Both the position numbers and the translations under genes were made by a program. From Trichopria drosophilae (Eukaryota; Arthropoda; Insecta; Hymenoptera; Diapriidae), in contig CM059585.1 of assembly GCA_030407085.1 (NCBI GenBank), positions 62,001 through 126,000 of the forward strand: DNA of 64,000 bases, read 5' to 3'. Of the stretch, positions 11,522-21,900 are shown piece by piece. The notes under the pieces were generated by a model. The model had not been told where the DNA came from and searched no databases. It was given only the letters and a program-made list of their open reading frames with translations. Each line of letters opens with the position of its first letter. Within the stretch, counting starts at the first letter, position 1.

Positions 11522-13740
11522 ATGTTCAAGAAAAGAAATCCATCTTTGGACAGTTACAAATACTGCATTATTCCTGGGTGTAAATCAACCACGAGTTCTA
11601 CTCCTGAAAAAGAATTTATTTGTGTTCCTCACAATGAATTAAAAAGAAAAGCCTGGTGCGAAGCTGTAGGCTATCCACCGGAAAAGAAGTTAAGATCCGG
11701 AAGTTTTTGCTGCCAAGATCATTTTCTTGTAAGTTTTTAAAGAGACCTTCTAAAAAAATAGAACAATAGAGTGGTAAAGAAAATCATGCGGTTTGATTTC
11801 TAGTAAAAAAGTCACACTCATCTATCAAATTTATATATTACAACCCAAACTCATAATAATTATTCATTATTTCATTTATAATAATAATAATAAGTTTTAT
11901 TTCAGAAGCATAATACATTAGATATTGTAATATAATTATCATAATAATTTTCCGTTTTTAACAATTATAATATTTACATGTAGACACTCATTTTATCTTG
12001 ATTATGCACTGTCACATAAGTACTAGCAGTGTGTACTTGTGTGTGACTCTGAATTGGCTTAACCTAGCTTATAATTATACTAAATAACTAAAATTAACAA
12101 TCGCTTTTGAAGCGCGCAATAGATCTTCAACAATAACAATCATTAACTAAGCGCTAGCTGTAACCTACAGGAGTGTACGATTATATATATAATTATCACT
12201 AAAATTGCTTGCGATGTTGCAACTATTTTTGTCTTCAAACCATTTTTGCAGAAAAAACTTAAATCTTCTTTCTTCCTTCACTATTTTAATATTTGTTGGG
12301 ATGGAAATGTAACACAGTGCACCGATGTAGTCGTAGCACTTCCGATTTTCTTCTGGGGACTTGTATTGTAAATTTTCCAGTACTTCTAGTTTTCCCAACA
12401 ATTTTTAAGGATTCTTTTTCTTTGTACACCTGAGTTGTTGCGGTATAATATGTAATTTTTCTTACGTCGTAGACTCTACTTACTTCAAACAATTTCTGAG
12501 AAGAATAATCTCTCTTTTTATTCATAATAATCTTCAAGGTCGCTTTTTGAATTATTGCGATTTTCCTCATAAAATTATCATAGGCTCCGCCCCACATGAT
12601 GATTCCGTATCGTAGTATGGATTGAAATAAGCCGTGATATATTTGGAAAAGTGATTTCTTGTGTAGGAAATCACGCAATCATCTAAATAAGTATTGGAGA
12701 GGTCTTAGTTTTTTAAGGAGTGCAGCTTAAAAATGCAGCATTTTCATGTTTATAATTTTTTTTTGATACTTATATTGCATTAAAAAATATTTCACGTATT
12801 TAAATATTTGCATACAGTTGCAAGAAGACTTGGAAAATTACGAGGAGTACCAAAAGACAGGATGTCGCAAAAAATTAAAATTAAATGCTGTTCCTCGATT
12901 TAATTTGCCTGTACCTGAAATTGGTGATGTTAAAGTGAAGTAAATATAAATATATATATATATAAAAAATTGAATAACCTAATCTACTTATATATATTTT
13001 ATAAACAAAATTTTTTCTTTTCAGGATTGAATCACAATCTCCTCCTCTTATTCCTGTTCCTTCGTGTTCAATAATAAGTTCAGTGGAATCGAAACATATG
13101 CCAGATGTGTTTGAAGAATTCCACGCTGTGGAACATAAACCTATCCTCATGAAATATGATTCGTATTCCCAGACCGAACCTGAAGTGGAGCATAAATATG
13201 TTGAAGCAAAACCATCAACTCGAAATAAGAGTCTTCAAACCAACATAAAAGTTGAAGTTTCAGATAAGAGTGTTGGAACTTCCTGCGATATTTCTTCAAA
13301 TTAGATCAAAAAGCTGAGTATTGAAGATTATCATTTCAATGAAACATCTGAAAGTAGTAGCAGTGCTGTTCTAAATTCCAATGCTTCGTATAATCCAAGT
13401 ACGAGTAATACCAGCTCTAAAATTGAAGAAGACATTTTAAAAATGAAACTCCTAGAGTAACATATATGAGCAGTATACAAAATTAATAATTCAAAATCCC
13501 CTTATGTTTTTAGGAGTAGAAAAGAAAATTTATATGTAATTCGTCTTCTACAGGAAAGATGTGGTATAGATACGAAATCAATTTATATGATTTAAAAAAA
13601 AATACGTACAAATTTACCATTTGCTGCACTTGCATATGAATTTAGCGTTTCCAAAAGCCAAGTTAGCAGAACATTTACGAAAAGTATTGACAAAATTGCC
13701 TTTTATCTTAAAAAGTTAATTGTATAATATATAAACACAT
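11522..13740 (+). pseudogene. THAP-domain transposase relic (THAP + HTH, catalytic part lost)
   Basis: Exon 1 (11522-11728) starts MFKKRN and carries a THAP zinc finger: CIIPGCKS, then W and C in RKAWCEAVGY, then FCCQDHF, i.e. the C2CH ligands. Exon 2 (12818-12939) completes the domain with LKLNAVPRFNLP, the AVPxF-type end of THAP domains. Exon 3 (13025 onward) is a low-complexity linker with a TAG at 13302-13304. The same frame stays open past it to 13459, so the stop looks premature. From about 13510 a further piece needs one frameshift near 13600 and reads LPFAALAYEFSVSKSQVSRT, a helix-turn-helix of the kind preceding DDE_4 transposase domains. It ends at a TAA about 13725. The DDE catalytic region is absent. 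THAP domains bind the element's own DNA. The 1.1-kb intron 1 contains a LINE fragment. Confidence 0.75.
11878..12700 (-). mobile_element. 5'-truncated LINE fragment (C-terminal end of the ORF2/RT protein)
   Basis: Minus-strand frames 12678-12286 and 12401-12165 encode the region after the RT fingers and palm: LRYGIIMWGGAYDNFMRKIA, then LLGKLE and FFLQKWFED. This resembles the LINE at 21050-23040 ([23 protein letters not shown]). The (TAA)n tract near 11878-11895 would be the 3' tail. At least one frameshift is present. It lies in intron 1 of the THAP relic. Confidence 0.7.
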
Positions 13741-14055
13741 GAAACAAAAAATATTTGGCATTATATTCGTTTACATTTTACTTCATTTTTCCAAAATTTT
13801 ACCGCCTTTACAATTAGATTCATAATAAAATCACGATCAAAATTTTCTTTTATTATTGTAACCTTTTTGGTTTTTTCAAAGTTTCGGTCAGCTATGCAAA
13901 AATAACCCACAATATTTAAATACTTCTTCTTCGAGTTGCCTACCACGTTTCATAGGAAATGTATTTACATTTTTATGGTTAATAATTTTTTCAACCATTA
14001 AATGCAGTTATTCTTCCATGTCAAAGTTCAAACCACATATTGCACTTACTTTGTT

Positions 14056-14439
14056 CTGCCGTACCCCGGAAGAAAAGTCGTATCTCCATTTTGGGTGAAA
14101 TTGGGATAAAGTTATATTTATATTCCTTATAATGCAATGCATTATTTCCTGAAAGAAAATATCTGAAATATTTTTTATTAGCTACAAAAAAAAGAAAAAT
14201 ACTTTTATTAGAAATACAGTATTTCTGGTATAATTTGGCTAAAAGAGGCGCAAATTCAAAAATGAATGTATTTTATTATAAAATCATATCCCAAGATTCT
14301 TTGTATAATAAAATATCCTGTATATTTTCTAAAATTAATCGTTAAATTAAGTAATTTAGTTTTTGGTTAGAATCGATTTATTGGCGATACGTCAAAATCG
14401 AAAAAATGGAGATACGACTTTTCTTCCGGGGTACGGCAG
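14056..14439. mobile_element. 384-bp MITE interrupting the YqaJ relic
   Basis: TIRs begin CTGCCGTACCCCGGAAGAAA and end with the complement, with about 35 bp nearly perfect. The direct repeat TGTT flanks it at 14052-14055 and 14440-14443. The flanking YqaJ-like sequence is split exactly here. No ORF. Confidence 0.85.
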
Positions 14440-14879
14440 TGTTCTGATGTAATTTTTGCAACTTTGGAACAGTTCTCTTCAGTTAGTATTTTTGAACAAA
14501 ACTTGAGAAATTGCGAGGAATTCCTTTTATCTTCTAAGTACCAAATTGCATTATAGTGCAAAGATATTTGCTGGTAAATGGAAGGCTTAAAAAATGTAAT
14601 TAGATGACTTCTGTTTAGATTTTCTTCTTTATTACAGTTTAGTATTGCATTAAGAAAGTCATCACCTTCATCACTAGCATTACTAGTATTATTATCGACT
14701 GCTTTTGAGGCGATATCTTTAATTTTTTTATATTTAATAAGTGAACCCACATTTGACATCGCTGTTTTTTTCCAATAGCATGTAACTAATGTTGGAGAAG
14801 GTTCTTCGCTTTTTCTGTAGAGCCATGCTAATAGTGCCATTGCATGTTTACATTTTCGTGTCTTTACGTTATATCTTAC

Positions 14880-16240
14880 AAAAACGTTGACAATAAATTA
14901 TTAAATTTCGATAGAAATGTTAAATAAATATCCCTGGCCCATGTTAATTTGAAAAAATAATACTTTTGTTACAAAAAACTGGTGTAAAATGACATTTAAT
15001 GACTAAAAGTAGCATTTTTGATATGTCCAAACCTCTAAGTTCAAAACTTTAAAATATTAGCGCTATTAAGAAACCGAATTATTTTAATTTATTCAAATAA
15101 TATTTCTATAGCTCAAACTGTACAATTTCTCTCTGTATAATATTTAATTAAATCAATATATATACTTATAATTATTGAAATATTAATGTCTTAAGAAATT
15201 TCTATGAGGTAACGACAATGCGTAAACTGGTATAAATGAACTGGAAATAATTAACTTTTTTACTAAAACTTATGAGAAAATCAAAGAAAAAACACTACAC
15301 TTTACTAATCCTCCATAGAAAATTGAAAAGAGAACATATTTACCTCACGAACAAGTAAAAACTGTATAAAAATACCACGTATTTTTATTAAATTAATTGT
15401 CGTCACCCGTCCTAATTTTGGTATTTTGATACAAACAGCAATTAAAAAACGATGAAAACTTAAAGATTAAAGGAATAAACGTTACTGGAAATTTGTTTTT
15501 TAATTTATTATTGTTTAAAATATGTAAAATTGGATTTTTTTACAAATTTTCATTGTCGTCACCTTCATTGTCGTTACCAAACATTTGGCGTATCAGGTAC
15601 GAAACAAGAACAAAGTGTAACCCGTAGCAGAAAATATTTTTCAAATCATAAATAACATTTATATTTCTCTTAGACATTTATTTAAATATAATTTAAAAAA
15701 CCACAAAATTAAACTTTATATTTGTTACAACGTTATGAATCACGTTTATTATGAAATAATATTATTTATTAAAATTATGAATATAATATTATCATTGTAG
15801 TTACTAACCAACGACACATTAACTTTAATAAATTTATTTTGTCTAAAACTTCTTCAAAAATTCATGTGTTTTTCTTAATTTTTTAATTATTACATAATAA
15901 ATAATTTTCATTTATTCACAAAAATGCACTAAATCAGATATGTACATTATGTTTTTGACTATTTAGAGTTATTTTTTTCAAGTTTTTAACAAGCAATTGT
16001 TGGTTTATATAGCCGTATGAAAATGCGTCATAGTAAAAGTCTTCCCCTTTCCTTCAAAATAATTTTGTAGCGTGACTACTTTAACAATAACTTAACTTGG
16101 TGCTAATAAGCAAGAATCCATTAAAAAAAAAAACGAATTTACAGTAACTTAAAAAAAAAAATTTTCATTCTTGAAAATGCCCTGTTTTTGGAGAATCACC
16201 CATATATATTACATTTTTATTCATTTTTTCAAATCGTTTT
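14880..16240. other. Non-coding interior of the THAP/YqaJ transposon
   Basis: Very AT-rich. It separates the two recognisable parts of the minus-strand YqaJ relic and may be a former intron. GTCGTCACC-type words recur near 15400 and 15550. No gene, TIR or array was seen. Confidence 0.4.
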
Positions 16241-16727
16241 TCTTCTCTTATAAATTTTGTAAACGACACAATACATAACACATCGCCAAGTTGATACGAC
16301 AATTTTGTAATAATTTTAAAGCCTTATTAAAAAAGTATTCAGCTGTGCAATCGTGACATTCAGCCTTCACAATCGTTTCTTCATCTTCATTTATTGTAAC
16401 TGTCGCTTTGTACTTTTTATTTCGGATCTTATGTTCCGGAGTTATTTTTCTTTCAACAGTACATAATGATCCTTCTCGGTGAAGTTGTACATATCCGATG
16501 GCATTATCTCCATAATTGTTCCTCATAGATCTGTTCAAAATATTATTTAAATTTTCAACAATTTGAAATTTTGAACATTTCATATCATATTACAAACCGA
16601 ACAGTCTTCACTCCCTGCATTTCAGCACTATGAAAACTGTCATTTATAGACACATATGTCTAAAGCATATTTTCAAATGTAGCTTTCAAATATCCACTAT
16701 TCATTTTGTAAAATTAGTCTCTCTAAT

Positions 16728-18306
16728 ACATGGTGGCCGCTTTTTTCTCGGAAAAAAATTCCCTGACTTTTCCCAGATTTTTCCCTGACCAATATTTTAA
16801 TGATATCTATTAAAAATAAACAATACGGATAAAAATGTTTTAAAAACAGCTATACATTTTCAATAAATTCTTTATTTTTTCAATCAACAACGAGTAGTAT
16901 ATTCTAAAACATATTATCTATAAAAATCCAGAAAAAAAACTCATGTTCCTGCAGATTTTTTCGTGTTTAATTCAAAATAATAGTAGAAAATTTGTTGGGG
17001 GTTCTTTGTCAAATTTTGTTATAAAATGTCAAGTTCTGCGGTAATATGTTATACAATAATTATAAATGTTGATAAATTTTAGAATTTAGGCGATTTTGGA
17101 CAGTATATTCAAAGTATAAATTTAATATTTGAATAGTCTTGGTATATGTCGGTCAACTTACTAAACAAAATTAAGTTAAATTGATTTTAAGTGTCTACTC
17201 AGTTTTCGATGGAAAACACATTTGACATTATTACACAAATCCCGGCTTCTTACATTTAATATGTCAAATGTGTTTTCCATCGAAAACCGAGTAGACACTT
17301 AAAATCAATTTAACTTAATTTTGTTTAGTAAGTTGACCGACATATACCAAGACTATTCAAATATTAAATTTATATTTTCAAGCGGTCGAAAAATTTATTG
17401 GATGCTTTCGCATCAAAGTATTAATATTCAAAGTATTGTCAAAATTCTTACGAATGTTGACAATAACAAAAAATTGCCATAAATTTTATATTTTTCAAAT
17501 ACTATTGGACAAATATCAACTACTTAAAATAGAAATGGTAAAATAATCATTTAAACAAATTAATATTCTCAAAATTTGGGAGTTTTGTGCTGATTTCAAC
17601 ATTTAAAAAATTTTTCTACGATTTTTAGCCTTTTTTATGCAATTTCAAAGATTTTTGAAGATTTAAAAAAATGTATGAAAGTTTTCTATCATTTTCAAAA
17701 GGTTTTATTTATACAAATATTTGTTTAAATAGTATGTTTATTTAAATTAGTATGTCAAATATTTTTGAAATATTCTGTAAAGTATCTTTATAGAAAGACA
17801 AATATCTTTAAATATAAAATGGTTTGCATTTATTTTTGTTAAACTATTAAATTTTATTCAAATCTGTTAGAATATATTCAATACCGAAATGTGTTATTGT
17901 TAAACGTGTTTATTTTTGTTGCAATGCACCAGAACGTTTAAAACTGAGCAGTACCACAAATATATTTAATTTAAAATTTTTTTTTTTCTCAAAATTGTTG
18001 GTTTTTGGTGAAATCTGTCGAAAATGTTCAAAACTGAAATATGTTATTGATAAAAAACGTCAATATTTGTTTAAATTTGTGAGAAAGCATTTAAAATCAT
18101 TTAAAAGAATTTTATGCGAAACACGATAAATAAAGCATTTTTCTGAATATGAAATTGTGCGATTTTTTGTTAAATAATGTTTTTCACTTTTTAAAGATTT
18201 GTCTGCAATTTACTTTTTCCCTGACTTTTCCCTGATTCCCTGACCAATTTTGAAATTCCCTGACATTTCCCTGATTTCCCGGTTTCCCTGACGGTGGCCA
18301 CCATGT
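16728..18306. mobile_element. Repeat family C, copy 1 (TIR ACATGGTGGCC)
   Basis: It starts ACATGGTGGCCGC and ends GGTGGCCACCATGT. Both ends are rich in the word CCCTGAC (TTCCCTGACTTTTCCC on the left, several copies on the right). A second copy at 28690-29907 aligns over nearly its whole length. This copy is longer because of a palindromic insertion at 17118-17423. AAT follows the right end and precedes the left end in both copies. It is non-coding and inserted next to the right arm of the THAP/YqaJ transposon. Confidence 0.85.
17118..17423. mobile_element. Palindromic insertion inside repeat family C copy 1
   Basis: Absent from copy 2, where the flanks are contiguous (about 29070-29085). A near-perfect hairpin at about 17115-17374 (outer ends AAATTTAATATTTGAATAGT / ACTATTCAAATATTAAATTT) has a ~35-bp loop around 17240, plus ~50 bp of unpaired sequence on the right. 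The 13-mer ATATTCAAAGTAT occurs at 17105-17117 and 17424-17436, a possible target-site duplication. Confidence 0.8.
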
Positions 18307-18958
18307 AATAATTCCACTTTCACTTCTCACTGTATTTGTTTCACAAATGATCAAGCAGAATTAATTAATGAAATAGATTTTCAAATTGTAAAGATGGTTT
18401 AAAATTTGAAACATACATTTGTATGCACTTAAACATAGAGTGTTTATATGTAACTACATACGTACCGGAAATCTAAGAAATCTCTTCGGTTACTGCGAAA
18501 ATTGCAAAACTGTGTTGTAACTTTTCATTTCTAATAATTATCTTTAGATTTAAATTAAATTTAAAAGTCATGCAAGTTCTCTGTTATGAATAATGACAAT
18601 AACCTACCTCATAGTTTGGGGAGTCGTTGCAGTGAAATTTCACGCTGATCTGGTAGAGATTTGAGCAAATAAATTTCTCACTTTTCAGACAGATTGAGCG
18701 ACATAAGAAACCAATGTTGTTAAAATTATTATTAAAATAATAATAATAATAAGAAGAAAAGTATTATGTTTACATCGCCGTGATTAATATGTGTATACAG
18801 GGTGATATTTTGACGCGTGTTATAAAATACCGAATTATTTAGAGGTGTTGCCGAAATGTTTAAATAACAATTGTTATCTGTTATTCGAAACATGTCGTTG
18901 AAAAGATGCATATATACAAACATTTTTTGTATTTACAATATTACAAAGATAATACAAA

Positions 18959-21900
18959 TTATTCAGACTTTTGTACTTCACTTGTCTTCTTTTTCTTCTT
19001 CGACACTTTCGTTTTTACATTTTTCGATTTATTCACTTTCAACGACTTACCAAGTTTTTTATTTGGCGATTTGTCTCCCTTTTTGCCGGTTTTATCTTCC
19101 GATGTCTCCCGTGTATTCGACCTAAATATTAATAGCATTATTTCAAAATTTTCTTTCCCATAATTACGATAGTTACCTCGGTCTGTGTTTATTAAATTTA
19201 GGCATTGTAGATATTTTCGCTCTTTTAGGTGCAGCTTTTTCTAGTTTTCGTCTTTCTCTTTTACTGTGTTTCTTCATCGCTAACATGTATTCAGGAACTT
19301 CGCAACCTGATGCTCTCATGATAGCTGCGATACTGTAATAAATACATTGTATAAAATTTGCTTCTTACGTTATCATTCAAACGTACCTTCTTAGATTTGT
19401 TGTATCCTCTAAAGTGAAGAAAGTAATGGCTTCTCCTTTACGACCAGCTCGACCAGTTCGACCTACAAAAGTTATTTATTAATTCCGTACATTTTCCATA
19501 TTAAGTCACTTACCGATCCTGTGGATGTACGAAATGGCGGATGGTGGAAAATCATAATTTATAACTAAATTCACACCCTTGAAGTCTATTCCACGAGCCA
19601 TTAGTTCGGTACAAATAAGTACCCATATTTTTCCTTCTCGGAAACATCGAACTACGTTATCCCTCTGAAATATTCGTTATTGTTACTTCAAACCTTTCAA
19701 ATGGTAGTAAAAATTCTTACTTGAGTTTGCGTTCTGTCTGCATGAATCACATCAACGTTAATTCCGTCATAAATTAACTCCTTGAAAAGTTCTTGCGCTC
19801 GTTCTTTACTTTGAACGAAAATCAAAACTGGCGGAGGTAAACTCTGTAAATTAAACAATTCTGTTAAATACGTTTCGATTATAAGATTAAATCTCATACC
19901 TTACGAATGATATTTCTGAACTCGACAAGTTTCCCTGACTCATCACCAACAAAGACCAATTTCTGGTCAACGAATTCTGTTGCTGCGTTTCTGAAATGAG
20001 GAAATGTCGATAATGTTTACCCCAAAGGATTTTAAAATAAGCCTACCTCTGACCAATGGCGACTGTTACCAGACCTTTCAGATTCTTCCGACACCATTTT
20101 GTAACTGCCGGAGTATTCGTAGCACTGAACATTCCTCTGCGTAATTCAGGGTTTGTGCAGGCTCTTGAAATTTCTTCGAGTTGGCCTCGGAATCCTCGAT
20201 TTCCTTCTTCAAACAGTTTGTCAGCTTCGTCGACTACCAACCATTCTACACTGTTAAATTATATTATATTAAAAAAGAGAGAATAACAGACTGAAGAAAT
20301 AAAAAATATTCGTTTACTTGTTTAACGCAATCGCTGGCGGGTCTTGATTCAAGAGAAATATCAGCCTCTTTGGTGTCGTAATTAATATATCTGAAAAAAT
20401 CGGACATTTATTTCCATTTTTATGTCTTTTCCGAAAAATGAAAATTACCGTATTTCTTTGAACTGTTTGGTCCATACATCGTCAATGCTTGATTAATTTT
20501 ACTAATCATATGAACTCGAAAATCCCGACCTTCGCTTAACCGAACACATTCCCTGAAAGTTTGTTTAGCCAATTCTCGAGTAGGACTGAGAATTATAGCA
20601 CGAAATCCTTTTTTACAAGGACCTTTTAACTGATGGATTATCGGTAATAAAAACGCTACGGTTTTTCCTGATCCAGTCGGAGCGCAAGCCAATATTTGTC
20701 TACCCTACCAGAAATAAATTCATTTAATTTTTTTGTTACATTGACGTCGTGTCACAAATGCGAAGAAAAAATACCTGGAGCATGATAGGGATTGCTTGCA
20801 TCTGAATTGGCGTAGGTTCCTGATAACCAGCCGTTGTTATATTTTCTAGTAAATCCTCTTTAACATTATACACAGTCGATAACTCTAAAAACGATTCTAC
20901 TGGTTTTGGTACATTGCTACCAGTTACAGAAATCTGATGGAGATTTCTTACTTGATTAATCTGAAAGTAGAAATAGAATTAATATTCTATTTGTTTTCTT
21001 TAATATTCTAATAACATTAAATATTCAAACTATTTAAACAAATTATTAAAAATAGCTAAAGACGAATATGAAAGGGATAAAATATCTTCTCTTAGTAATA
21101 ATACCAAATCATTGTGGACTTATATTAAGCAAAGATAGGCAATAACACGGCAAGATCCTCTACAAAAATACCACACTTAGATTTAGGTAATCAAAAAATT
21201 GAGGATAGGAATGAAATAGTAAATACTTTCAACAACTATTTTGTTAAAGTTGGATCACAACTTGCCACAACTATTGTCAACAAAAACAACGCTGCGTATG
21301 AGGCACCAAATCATAGAATATCCAACACGATATTTCTCAAGCCAGTTAATGAGGCAGAAATACTCAATATAATAAGGAACATGAAAAAGAAATCTCATGG
21401 TGTAGATAACATATCAGTAAAAATACTACAAATTATTGCTATTTTCATCAGTACCCCACTAGCTCACATCATAAATCGAAGTTTTACACAAGCTATCTGT
21501 CCTGACCACTTCAAGAAAGCAGTCGTTAGCCCCAATTTACAAAAATGGTGATAAACATAATCCAAGTAATTATCGTCCTATCGCATTAATCTCTAACATT
21601 GCTAAAATTTTTGAAAAAATTGTACAATCAAGACTACTCGATTTTTTACAGATTAATAATATTCTACATAAGAGACAATATGGATTTATAAAAAACAAAA
21701 GTACCAAAGATGCTCTAGCGCAAGTTTTGGAATATATTTATCAGAGACTGGACTTGAGTTTACCGGCAACAGCTACTTATTTAGACTTGTCCAAAGCTTT
21801 TGACACCATAAACCATGACATTCTATATTTAAAGTTATACTTCTATGGGATTCGAGGTACGGCACTAAAATTGTTACAAAATTATTTAAGTAATAGAAAA

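Larger units (their letters stand above)
13761..16583 (-). pseudogene. YqaJ-type exonuclease-domain protein relic with SWIM-like zinc finger
   Basis: Read from 16583 downward, the first exon (16583 to about 16340) contains YVQLHREGSLCTVERKITPE and AECHDCTA. A second exon begins at about 14858 after AG with CKHAMALLAWLYRKSEEPSP and CYWKK. In insect YqaJ proteins these blocks are adjacent, forming a C..C/C.H SWIM-like finger. The donor of the first exon was not found. The frame is then cut by the MITE at 14056-14439. Beyond it are WFEL(stop)HGRITAF at about 14020, KRGRQLEEEVFKYCGLF at about 13950-13900, and IADRNFEKTKKVTI, then FW near the C terminus, all typical of the YqaJ nuclease fold. Internal stops and the MITE make it non-functional, and part of the catalytic core is not visible. 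It converges on the THAP relic, so both were probably proteins of one transposon. Confidence 0.7.
10396..18526. mobile_element. Decayed THAP/YqaJ DNA transposon, ISL2EU-like
   Basis: Inverted arms bracket the unit: 10396-10432 pairs with 18490-18526 (ACAACACAGTTTTGCAATTT and complement), and about 11284-11475 pairs with about 18310-18485 (TTTCTTAGATTTCCGGTACG and complement). The left arm carries ~850 bp absent from the right. Inside are a plus-strand THAP/HTH transposase relic (11522-13740) and, convergent to it, a minus-strand YqaJ-nuclease relic (16583-13761). A THAP-containing DDE transposase paired with a YqaJ-domain second protein is, to my knowledge, the signature of ISL2EU elements. 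Later insertions break it up: MITEs at 10574, 14056 and 16728 and a LINE at 11878. It cannot be autonomous now. Confidence 0.7.
4180..18853. mobile_element. Composite nest inside a split TIR element (repeat family A)
   Basis: The left end (4180-4260: ACATGTCTAAATAACACACG, then CGTCAAAATATCAC) and the inverted right end (18790-18853: GTGATATTTTGACGCG, then TTATTTAGAGGTGT) match the two ends of a compact ~1-kb copy at 62604-63642. Pieces at about 10100-10340 and 18570-18790 match consecutive inner parts of that copy (shared ATATTCTACACA and TTATACATATAACCGTT, later ATGTTTACATCG and CGTGATTAATAT). I infer one family A element split by the foldback at 4580-8760 and the THAP/YqaJ transposon at about 10396-18526. 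Confidence 0.55.
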
